Shown here piece by piece: positions 13,684-25,900 of a stretch of 64,000 nt of DNA; position 1 is the stretch's first letter, and each line of letters begins with the position of its first letter. A program made the translations under genes and the position numbers. The stretch covers positions 13,583,001 through 13,647,000 of the forward strand of contig NC_071669.1 in the NCBI RefSeq assembly GCF_028554725.1, in the 5' to 3' direction. This stretch comes from Zeugodacus cucurbitae (lineage: Eukaryota; Arthropoda; Insecta; Diptera; Tephritidae). Under the pieces are notes generated by a model. That model worked only from the letters and a program-made list of their open reading frames with translations. It did no database searches and was not told where the DNA came from.

Positions 13684-14756
13684 GACAACTCTGCTAACAA
13701 TAACTTCATAAATTAATAAAATCTGCTGGAAACTTAATGCAAGCTTTTACTTTAAGTTAGATAAGTTAATTACATATGTCAAATTGCTGGTAGATGGCAA
13801 CCTTGTTTTTTGGTTATGTAAAATTTTTGAACAAAAAATGGATGACAATGCGCTTTGCTTTTGTATCATTTTTATTAAATTTGAGTTTAGTCTTTGCGGA
13901 CGATAATTTTAAACACAAATACATGGCAACCCCAACCACAAATTTTAATATGTAAAAATGTAGTGTTACGTTATATCTAACACTAAAATATTACTTGCAA
14001 AGCCAATTTTGATATGTCTGATTTGATACATATTAATATCTTTTTATTTTCAAACTCATGACAACTCTGTTGGCATTAATAACTCTGTCACTCTCCTGTT
14101 GGTACTATTTCGATTTCTTTATGTAAATTTAATCATAAACTGTATATTCCATATACCATAATGGCAACCCTATAGCTGGTATTTTTTAATACTTTGTGTA
14201 ATATTTTTTAAATAACCCTATTTTTACTTTTTTTTGTCATCTGATCAATATTAATATTAAGCTAGCTTTATGAAATTAGAAAGTGGCAACTCTGCTGAAA
14301 ATTAGAAAATATGTAAATAATGTGTTTAAGACCTTTTTATCCTTAGAAGTTGTGTATTTTGTGCTTGTTTGCTTTTATTTTAACGGTTTAACAATACAAA
14401 ATTAGGTGTTGTTTAAAACTACTTTTTAAATTTGAATTGTATTGATTCATTAGTAACTCAAATAATGTGGCAACTCTTCTCAGGACTACACAGCATTTAT
14501 TTTATTTTCAGTTGAATAATTTTAGTTGCTATTTTTAATTGCGAAAAATTGATAGAATTCATGTAGTTAGTGCTTTCTGACAATTCTATTGCAAGTATAT
14601 TTGGCTGTGGCAACCCTACCGAGTCAGAATATTTAAAACGATAAATATCGTATGTTTCTTTATAAGTATTTTGCTCTAATAATAAAACATATCTTTTATT
14701 GAAATTTTTAAAGCACAATTTATTTGTGTGAAATAGTAAAGTATACAGCAACTCTA
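13684..14756 (+). repeat. Quasi-periodic GGCAACYCT motif array
   Basis: TGGCAACYCT or a close variant (GACAACTCT, AGCAACTCT) occurs at 13684, 13795, 13924, 14060, 14162, 14284, 14468, 14608 and 14747. All are in the same orientation, 102-184 bp apart. The AT-rich spacers show no clear mutual similarity by eye. It may be a very old tandem repeat or a set of independent sites. Confidence 0.55.
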
Positions 14757-15946
14757 CTTCAAACATACATTTATATACTAACAAATAAAAATACTTTTCA
14801 TAACTTCAGATAAAGCGCACATGCTCTTCAATGCATTCAGGCTGTCAGCAATTTCTCAAATCTAATAATATAAAGTGTAATGATTGCTATAAAAAAAATG
14901 TAATTTTTTTCCTTTTATATTTGTAAAACTATGAGCAAAGTTGAAAAATAGTTTCGTTCATAAATAAAGTCCATGTCATCAAATAGCCAGCTCATTGAAT
15001 TACAGTTCGCTTACATACATACATAACTATTTATGTGTTCATATGGCGACTGGCAATAGTTTTGAAAGCACTGTGCTCAACGAGACAAATGCTTGCTGTG
15101 GAACGTAGGTGACTCATACGCCATGGGGTTGCCGTTGCCTTTTTATGCTCATGCTGGTCTGTATATTTTACGCAGCTGTATAAATGGCGGCAAAAATAGT
15201 TAAATAATAACAAAAGAAAGAATTGGAATGCATGTTGGATAAGAAATGGGTTGCGAAAGTTTTTTTTTTTTATTGCGGCAGAAATGGCAGAATTATGCAA
15301 AGTTGAATTGGTAGAGAAAATACTAGATGAGAAATAAAATCATTCTAGCAAATTTAATGGCTGAAGTGGAAGAAAAGGATATTTAAATAGTTTTAATAAT
15401 ATTAGCTTGCTTGCAGATGGTCTGTAAGAATAAATTAGACTCATCATGGTATCACCATAATTACAATTAAATCATTTACCAATTATTGACCTTTTTCTGA
15501 TATTCAAAATCATCTCTCACAATTAATGAGCATATATGCACAACACTGGTCTTTTTGGTGCTAGTTGCCAACGAGTTACCAAAAAACTAGTTCAAAATAC
15601 AACTGGTATGGAACTAGCTTTATTTTAAACTTTAATTTGTTCAAGTAAGAAAAATTTTTATACAACAATTTTGAATATTTTTCGCATCACTTCAAATTAA
15701 CGTAGTGTCAAAACTAACTCCGTTATAATTAAAAATGACAATTTCCAAAAACATACCTACACACAATGTGTTGTACTTGTTGTTGTTGCAACCGCTTGTT
15801 TTACTATATCACCCGTGTAACCCGTTTTTAATTTTACCACAACATTTCTGCAACAAGCGCACGTTGTTATATTCGGTTGACCGACAACGCACAACAACTG
15901 AGCTGGGTCAAAATAATACGAAAACAAAAACAAATAGAAAATTAAC
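14757..15946. other. Non-coding DNA
   Basis: No gene or clear repeat. The open frame at 15735-16097 runs into the dispersed repeat that follows and is not coding. Confidence 0.4.
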
Positions 15947-16735
15947 AAGTAAGGAAGGGCTAAGTTCGGGTGTAACCGAACATTTTATACTCTTGCAATT
16001 TATTTATTTAACTTTATTTATATTATATAATACACAATTTGACCCACATATTCGTCATATATATTGTATAAAGTCCATAGAAAGTTGGAAACCCTAATAT
16101 TAGGTTAGAAGTACCGAGGTCCTCATGTTCGATATATGGGGCCTTGAAAACCTATGGTCCGATTTCGGTGATTTTTAGAACGGGGCTGCCACACTATAAA
16201 CGTAGTATTTGTGCAAAGTTCTGCACCGATATCTTCACTAGTGCTTACATTATATATTGTAAAGTAAACGATTCAGATTGTCTTCAAAGTTCTGGTATAT
16301 AGAAAGTAGGCGTGGTTGTGAAGCGATTTGGCTTATTTTCACAACATATCATTGGGATGTAAGGAAACTATTATAAACCAAGTTTCATTGAAATCGGTCG
16401 AGTAGTACCTGAGATATGGTTTTTAACCTATAAGTGGGCGACGCCACGCCCATTTTCCATTTTGTAAAAATATCTGAGTGCAGCTTTCATCTGCCATTTT
16501 TTATGTGAAATTTAGTGTTTCTGACGTTTTTCGTTAATGAGTTAACCCACTTTTAGTATTTTTCAACCTAATTTTTGTATGGGAGGTGGGCGTGGTTATT
16601 ATCCGATTTCTTTCATTTTTGGACTGCATTACGAAGTGGCTAAAAAACACGACTGCAGAAAGTTTGGTTTATATAGCTCTATTGGTTTGCGAGATATGTA
16701 CAAAAAACTTAGTATGGGGTGGGGCCACGGGTTAC
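15947..16735 (+). repeat. Dispersed dipteran repeat (GTTCGGGTGTAACCGAAC family), copy 1
   Basis: Begins AAGTAAGGAAGGGCTAAG and includes the hairpin-forming GTTCGG-GTGTAA-CCGAAC at 15964-15981 (six-base arms, six-base loop). It continues through CATATTCGTCATATA and AAAGTCCATAG blocks to GTGGGCG/ACGCCC-rich segments near 16430-16600. The first part recurs in diverged form at 63580-64000. I recall this family from tephritid and other dipteran genomes; its class is not known to me. The right end is approximate. Confidence 0.75.
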
Positions 16736-16872
16736 TTACTTGTTATCCGTAAATTAAAAAAAAAAAATTTTAACCCGAAATTTCGGGATAAGGTTTTGAA
16801 CTAATCGGGATCCAGAATTTATTACATGTCTTTTCTCAAGTTCAATAAAAAAGAAAAAAATTGTAGTAAACA

Positions 16873-16894
16873 ATTATTATTATTATTATTATTA
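16873..16894. repeat. ATT microsatellite
   Basis: About seven ATT units. Confidence 0.9.
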
Positions 16895-19800
16895 ATATAT
16901 AGGCCTTTAGAAAATTTCGAAATCCCAAAAATCTACCCGAACTCGAAATTTTTTAAGGAATCGTAAAGTTAGTTAAAATGTATGGCTAAGATTACCTAAA
17001 ATTCGAATTTCACTCTTAATCCCAAAAATATATATTGCAAAAAGATACAATGATACAGTTATCAACGTGACTTCTAAGTGACCAAGTGTGTCTCTACAGA
17101 AACCGGAGTCGAAAAATTCTTTTATGAAGTCTTCAAAATACCAATCTGAGTAACCCTGTTGCAAGCACGCTCGCACTTCAATTACGTATTATATTTTTGG
17201 AAGGGGTTGTTGCACGTGCTACATACGCCTGTTTGTGGTTACACAAATTGTGTTTTTGTTGTTATTTTCATATTATTGATATTACGAACGCAAAACATTA
17301 CTCATCGTTTCGTTATATAAACAACTTCTCATTTGCAACGCAATTCATTAACACAAACACACCAACGTGCTACATGCAGCATGGAACGCGCGTGCCATAG
17401 CTGCAGCGACAAGCTGAAATTCCCCTCATACCTGTAACATAACCGCTTACCCGGCAAGCAATCATAGTGCCAACTGAGTGTTACAAGCGCAACTCTGTAT
17501 GTATTGGAATTACCACTACGAGCGTTGCAGTCACTTCAAAAGAGAAATACCCCCTTATATAAGATTGTATATATTTTTGTGCCTGTGTGTTTATTGCCAA
17601 ACCTTTTGTTTGCGTTCCATTTCATTTGTTTGTTGCTTTTATTGTTGTTGTTGTTGTCAACTATTACAACTTTCATATTTAAAAGCTGTTTGCGTTATTA
17701 TGTTCGTTTTTGCTTTTGTAGTTGTTTGCTTTGCACCTTCAAAGGTTGTATATTACAATGTTTATTGTTTTGTTTTCGTTAAAATTTGAAATTTTTCGTA
17801 TGAGGGCGATATGATAAATACTTGCATTGTTGATGTTATATTTAAGATGTTGTGTTAAGATATATTTTTTCTAAACCGAACAGATACACTGGTCCTTAGA
17901 AACACTTAAACTAAGAAGCCATACAACGAGATCTGTCATTTCAGTAATTGTCAATCAAATCCACGAAATAGAAATTAAGGAACCCAAACAGAGTGAGCAT
18001 CTAAGTTCTTAAGCATTTCAATCGTGTATTTACTTCAAATTTTTTGTGAGAATCGGGTCTCATTTACATCCCGTGGATGAGACATTGGTCTAATATACAT
18101 ATACATAATATGCCAGAGAATTAAGGATACCTAGGGATTTGAGGTTAAGGGAAGAAACCACAGGAATACTTATAATATGTACGCCTGTTTTGAACATTCT
18201 TCACAAATTGACGAATTGTGAACAGTAAAAAATGAAGAATAAATTGTATTCTAAAGTGTGTAAAATGACGTATAAAATGACTTTAAAGACTCTGCTCACT
18301 TTTTCCTTATTAATGAAATGAATGATTTTTAATCATAAATGTATCCGGAATAATCTTAACCATCACCCTTGTAGATTAGGCATTGTCTCTATACATGATT
18401 TCTTAACCTCCAACTTTTGCGTACCTCTTATTTTGAGTTGACCTTCGACAATTATTTGCAACAAAATATCCTTATATTGAGATCATTTCTGCAATCATGG
18501 TTTCATTTTAAAAATATTCTTATATTTTATTAGTATTTTTTGCTTTAAAATCTTATTAAGAAAAACTTACTGACTTGTCTGACTCTCCTCGTGTTATGTT
18601 CTTTGGCTAATAAAAGTTTTTTAGCTATTTACTTGTATAATTTGTGTGTATTTATCACTCCTCGCTTATCTAAACGCTTTAGTTTGTTTGTTTGCTAAAT
18701 TTTTCACAAAATATTGACGCTATCAAGTAATTTACACCGCGAGTTTTATTTACAATATCTGTTATATCTATGATCACAACATACAACTTCACAAGCTTTA
18801 AAAGCTGCTTAGTGCGATCTCTTTTACTTTTTCATAGAAAAATAAAATAAAATTTAATGAAGAATATTACATTATATTTTACTCTTCACTGTTATATGTA
18901 TTACATTAATTAAAAATCAAATTTAAGTACGATATAAGCACGAATCCTTGTACTACACTGCGTATACGTAACTTCAAATAGTAACCAGTTGCGTATACGT
19001 AATTTCCTATTTTAACTCGAAATAAAAGTAAGACCTATACTGTTAAAAGCGGTTTAAAGACTTTAAAACTTCATTATGAAATACGCTGTTAAATAATACT
19101 TATGATTACTTTGAATTAGTTCTTTGACAAAGGGCCTTGAAATAGTATTAGGGACAAGTGTAAGTGAATGTTTAAAGTTTTAAAGCAACATTATAAAATT
19201 TCTATGCGATTAAATATGTTACTTTAGTATTTCATAATATTTATATGACACTGCGTAGACGTACCATCCAATACGGTCATGGACTAATTACTATTTCGTG
19301 AAGATTAAGTTTTAATAAATGGTTTTCATTAAAGATAATTGCAAAGTATACATTTTTTTATAAAATATATCTCTCCAACTTGCTTGCTTTACACCCTTAA
19401 AATTTTCTATAATCCTCACATTTGTACTCCTACATGTAAATTTACCATAATTATTGTGGCCAGCAAATTAATAGCCATTAATCGCTACGCTTCTCCCATA
19501 CTTTAGCGGCATTTATATGCATTCACTATATTTTTTTTGCCATACAATATCACTGACTTCATTTTTATGTTTTTTTTTTTTTTAAATAATTATTTATTGC
19601 TTGGCATTGCTCTTGGTTGATTTATGGTTGTGTCGCTCTGTCGTCTCAATGTATGCTGTGTGGCGGTGTTGGCAGCAGTTGCTGATAAAAGTGTGGCTTT
19701 TATACGCTTCACAGATGCAAGGCAAAAAATTAATGATATAAAAATGAAACAAAGGATGCTTAACAAGAAAAATGGGTGCTTTGTATTGGCGTTGTGTATG

Positions 19801-19910
19801 TGTTTATGGTGGCAGCTAGGTTTTCAGTTTGGTTGTTGCTTGTGACTTCAGTGCAATGAATTTTGTATGAGAGTGTTGCTTGAATGGCCTAAAATAATAA
19901 TTTAGAGCTT

Positions 19911-19935
19911 TATATATATATATATATATATATAT
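19911..19935. repeat. TA dinucleotide microsatellite
   Basis: About twelve uninterrupted TA units within a very AT-rich segment (19.9-20.2 kb). Confidence 0.9.
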
Positions 19936-22900
19936 TTAATATTTTTAAGAAATTATATATTTTATAAATTATTTTTAATATAAAAAATTTACCTAAAATT
20001 TTAAAATTTTTTGAAATTTTTGACTGAAAATTTTCTAAAATTTTTTACATTTATTTTATTATTATTTTTATTTTTTTTTTTATTTTTTTATTATTATTTA
20101 ATTATTTTATATTTCGAAATCACTTAGTTTTCGTACAATTTGAAATATTTTTCATTAAATTTCTAGTACTTTTCAAATTCAAATTTGATGTAGCAATTGT
20201 AAACCATTATATTTACACAGCAAATTGAATGAATTTTGAGACATTACCTGCCGTCGAAGTAAGATTGTATAAATAAACTAAATAAATGAAGAGTAAATAA
20301 ATGCTAATTGCCTTAATATAAATTCCAGCGCTGCATGTCGTCTCTTAGCAGCCGCAACAATTACCTGACCTAGAATAACTTGCGCATATTTTTCAATTAA
20401 TTTAAATGTTCGAAATAAATAAATTTTGTTGAAATAAACATTTTGGGTGTTATTATTGCATATGCCTTTATACGTCTGTATATTTCTATATATAACTAAC
20501 AATAATACAGTCACATGTAAGGGCAAAAATCAAAATGTATAATTATTTCTAATAAATACTGTCAAATCAATTGCACAAATACGGTCCATTTAAAGCGCTA
20601 CAGTGCCCCTACGCCTAAATGTATGCTACAAAAATACATGAAAACACTCAAAACTAGTGATTAGTAGGTATAACTTTAATTTAATATGTGCGCGTATGGT
20701 ATTCAATGATTTGGAATTAAATACATATTGAAATGTTAGCATTTTAATGTAATAATAAATAAAAGCAAATTTCAATTATTTAAAGCGCAATGTTGAAAAT
20801 ACAAATGCATGAATGGTGATTTGTGAATGTAGGCAGCAGCAGCAACAAAAGTTATGGCAAGAAAATTACTGCAGCAGCATAAAATACCGTAATCTACAAT
20901 ATCTTAAGCCATATATTTTAACAATATTTTATGTTTATTTATTGTACTCTCTAATGAAATATGCGTAAATATTATTGCACTTTGAATTTAATGCGTACTT
21001 AATGCAAGTTTATGCTTCCATTTAATTACTTGCTTTAGTAATACAATGGTAAGGAAGAAAGTAATAGGAAGCTCTGATAGCTGAACTGGAAAATAGCGAA
21101 ATTCTGAAATGATTTATATTTCAGTTGTAAAGATTCGGAATTCGGCGTAATATTATATTGCAAAGATAAATATGTAGGTTTTTGTAATGTTAGAAATTTT
21201 CCATAAATATTATGTTTTGAAAGAAAATTAGAAAAAGTGGGAATAATTATACTCTAGTATAATAAAAATAAAAAAGCTCTACTATATATTGTGTCCGAAC
21301 TGCGAAGGAGAGAGAGAGGTGGCGCACTATTGTCGATTCGGCTATAACCGGCTAAACGGTTGCAACGCCAATCACATACATACATATATTAATTAAAATT
21401 ATTACAACATTTATTTTCTTGCAAACTTAAAATATTAACTTTTTAACTCGTTAAAAATTTAAAAAAAGAAATTAAATTTCAGAACCCTGTTAACATTTTT
21501 ACATCTAGTATTTGGTACAAAAATAATATAAATTAACTAATTTCTTGAAATAACCCTTCTGCTGAGTGCAAATATTTTCATTAACTAAACAAATATTAAT
21601 ATTTTGTATTAGTAAATATGTAAATATATTCCAATAATAATTTGTCTACGTGGCAACCCTGAGGAGTAAAAATTTCATAAATGTTTATACTTTTTTACGA
21701 AATAAATATTTTTTATAATTTATAATATATTTTTATATTTTGTAAATGGTAACGCTGTATAATATATTAAATATCTTAGACATTAAATATCAATTATTAG
21801 ATAAATTCATTAATGTACAATCGGCCCAATTTGCGAACCCATATACTTTTTAAAGGTCATATATTCAACTAAATATCGTCAAAATCCTGTAAGTATGTTA
21901 GTGATTTCAATAAATATTTAAGCACACACCAACATATCTCCACTTGAAGTTGAAACAAAAGCAATATTGTTCCGACATTCCTCATCCATTCGAAAGCTGC
22001 TTTAATTAAGCACACTTTCCTAAGCAAATATCATTGGATTAAGATCGCTCTTAGTTATTTATTCATAATCATTTGTACTAATAAACCATCTACTCACATG
22101 CATATTGTCTTATTGGAGGAGAAACATTAATACATATGTACATATATACAACACCTTGTTTGCTTCCTGGTTATATGAAACCACGTCATTTACTTCGAGA
22201 CATAAATATTTTGTCAACCTTTTGCTGTTGCCATTATGACTTTCGATTGCAACTTACACTCTCACTCACATTTCGATAAGCTGTTTGCAACATTTGTCAA
22301 GTTTTACTCAAAAGGCATCACTTCATAAAATACATATTTACATACAAACTTGTCATGAAGTTCATGTAAATTGGCTGGCATCTGTTTGCCTCAACAACAA
22401 GTGGTTAAGGTGTTGCTTACTGAGAACGAAGCTTCCTGACTTAAGACACTGCAGATGAAACTTCATTGGGCAGACCGGCAAATATCAGTATGCCTATTTG
22501 TAATATCGTAAATATATACTTGAAACTACTGAAATTTTCGTAGGGAATATTATTAATTAGTGCTTGGGAGAGTACTCGGTAATGTGGTGAGCCAATAATA
22601 TTGTTATGTAGATTTGAAGTATGTATAAATCATAGGAAAGTTGCTGCAAATAATATTTGGTCCCAAGGCGTGTAAATTTATATTGTGTAAATATGAGTGG
22701 TGTTATTTAGAATTAACATGTTTTAAATGCTGTCAAATTACTATTTTGTGCCTAAGAAGTTTTGGGAGGTGACCTAAACTTTAGATCAGACATTAAAATT
22801 AAGTTAGTGTACATGAAAGTAAAGTTATGGTTGACCTAAATTGTAGCGGAGATTAGTCCAATAATTAATCATACTTAACCGTAAGGCAAATTATAAAATT

Positions 22901-25900
22901 TTTGACCACTGAAAAACTTCTCTGAAGGAAAGTTCTGATAGTTTTCGTAGCAGCTGGATTAAGAAATCGCTTGCTGACCTTCGCAACCAACAACAGCAAC
23001 TCGAGTGGCATTTGCTTTAACTTTTTATTGAAATATTAGCTACGCAAACGTACTTTCTTAATTTCACAAGTTTTTCTTGCTACTTAAATTTACTTTACAA
23101 CACACCTACAAACTCAATATAACTTGAGACTTAGTAAGTTAACTTATCGTAGCAATGAGCAGTCAATAATAAAAGTTTTTGTTATAATTTTTTATTATTT
23201 TTTATGGAAAAAAATTTCCTCTAGTTTTTACTTTAAATTATTTATTGTTGTTGTTTTGAGCTACTTTTAATTAAGTTGAGTTGCTGACAAGTTACAATTT
23301 TGTTGTTGTTTGCTTCTAAATTTCTTTCGCATTCACATTTACAATAGTTAAACGAAGAAAAGAAGAGCAAAAAAGCAAACTTCGCCAAACTATTGGAGTT
23401 TTTTTGTTATTTTTGTTTTTTATTTTTCATTTTTTCTTCGCCTCCCAACAATAGTACGTATGCATTTAAAGTGGCGGCAACAAGCAACACAATGTTGTTG
23501 TTATTGTTATTGTCATCTAATGGCAATGTAGTCACAATAATTTCGTTGTCTGCTAACCAGTTGCCGTTTTTATTGTTGTTGTCTTTGCGTTGCCACTGCT
23601 TTTTGCCATCTTCTCATTGTTAGCCTTCCTTTTGCCGGTATGGTTGTTGCTCATGTCTGCAAAAGTCTTTACTAAATAGAAGAAACTCGCCAAAAAAAAA
23701 GACAGCGCAACAACACAACTTCAAACAGCAGAGACATAATGAAGACTTACTAGAATGCATACCATGCTTTGGTAAAGAGATGATGAAGTGGCGTATCAGC
23801 TGGCAGCAAAAAGCACATAGGAAACAACAACAACAAAAAGAATGAAAAACAAACATAAGTGAGGAAGAGAAAAAGAACTTTCAATCAAATCGAGAACTTC
23901 TCATGAGCACTTTTTGTGGGAAGTCTTTCAAAAAGCACATAAAAGCTGACAAGTCAAAACCAGCAGTTTTGAGGAAAAGCAAAGAAAAATGGAAGAAACA
24001 AATTTTTTTAAGAAAATTATCGTTATTGTTTATATTTTATGCCTCTTAACCTGACACCTCTAAGCTTAGATGCATCTTCCATCATTGTGTTTTCGATTTT
24101 CGTCTACTCTTTGTTTTCTTTTTTCTCTTTATTCCCTTTAGTTGCCCTCAGTGTCTCCATTAACAAGTTTTGTCTTGCGCTCGCATATCAACACCGGCTC
24201 GCTCCGCTGACTTCACTGGCTTTGTAGATTTGCTTGACTACTTTTGACTCTGTCTTTTTTGTTTTTAGGTGCTTTCTTCACTTATTTTTTATCTATTCTT
24301 CTGTGCTGTTTATTTTCGGTGTTACTTGGCTATCATTGGCACCGCAACTGATACTTGTTTGTGTTGTTTTCTTTTATGCTTGTAAATTGTTTGTTGTCTC
24401 TATCATTGACAAAGTGAAGTGCCGGTAGTCACGTGCCATGAGGTATTAGCCAAGCGTAACTGATTTTATTAACAAGCGGCGGATGGGTGCTCTTAGAGAA
24501 GAGGAAGATAGTTATATAGTATAGCGCGTGTGAATTAAATATTTATAATACCAATTTTGTATGGAGAAGAGTTAAAAATAAATTCGAAAACTTAGTAGAA
24601 AAGGGAATAAAATGAAGAAGACAAATATTTGTTAAGCTTTAAAAAATTATATTCAAGTCCACGTTATTGCTTCTGCACCAAGAACTATTGTCTCTCCATT
24701 TATCGTTGCCAGCTTTCGGCAGTGTTGTCATCATAAAATTCCAACTTGTCTGATGTAACGTTAAGATACGAAAACTGCTGGCAGCGCGGAAGTCATAATA
24801 AAAAACGCCGAAAGCTTTTGTCAAAAGAACAACATAACCATATATAAAACACTTGCTTATGTATAAAGAACAAGAATGGTAGCAGATAGCTGTAACGGTT
24901 GCAGTTGACGCAGTCGACAAACCAGTGCACCGACACAATCGATGCAGGTGAGTAGACAATGACTTTCATTTCCGTCGCTCTGCCAAGGAGGATATCAGAA
25001 GGAAAATAATGGAAGAAAAGCAACGATTAATACTGAAATGTATGACGATCTCAGAGTTCAGTCTCGTTTAAGTCAAAATGCCACTGTTCAGCCAATTAAC
25101 AACCTTACTATCCTTTAAAAACCACAAACCAGCTTCTTTATTACCGTTAATCCTTTTATTTCATGTCCACTTTAAGGAATATGACTTAGCTTTCAATCGT
25201 ACAGCTATTTGAAATAGATATATCACCTCCTTATTCCCATATTGACATGCAAGTTGTCATTTTATTTATTTTTATTTATCCCATGCAGCCCTCTTGATTA
25301 TAACTAAAACCCTCCTTTCTCGAATGAAATTTCATTAATAATACCACAATATGGGATGAATATCCATTAAGTAGACAGTATAAGTGGTAAAAGTATGCCA
25401 AACCAGCTGCTTTGGGTTCTGTATCTTATCATTCCCTCCTATCATGACGAACAGAGATAAGAAAACACTTGTAACATTCGAGAGAACTGTTCCCTGTAAG
25501 ATCTTTGGTGCTGTACGCGTGATCATTGATTACTGAATAAGGTGGAACCATTAATTGTATAAGTTCTACGGCGCATGGATATAATAAAGCGCACAAAAAT
25601 TCAACGAATGCCTCATGAGTGCTCATCAAATAAGCATGGACATCCACGCATCCCTAGAAGGACCAAATGCTTGGGGAACTTTTGGAATTTACAACTAGTG
25701 TGACTTCGCAAAGGATATAAGCAAATGATGAAGTTTTATGTTCTCGGTCCAAAACGGCCCACGATTATAGTGCCAAAGAAGAAAAAAAGATATCAACGGC
25801 ATTCGTTTTTGGGAGCACTCTCATCATTTAAAAGTAGAACTTCCATTATTGTTCCCTAATTGCCTCAACAACTTTAAGTCTCAAATTCCATTTTGCATTT

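Noticed and set aside
24639..25647. Overlapping short minus-strand frames (60-106 codons) suggesting an old retroelement
   Set aside because: No reverse transcriptase, integrase or transposase motif could be recognised.
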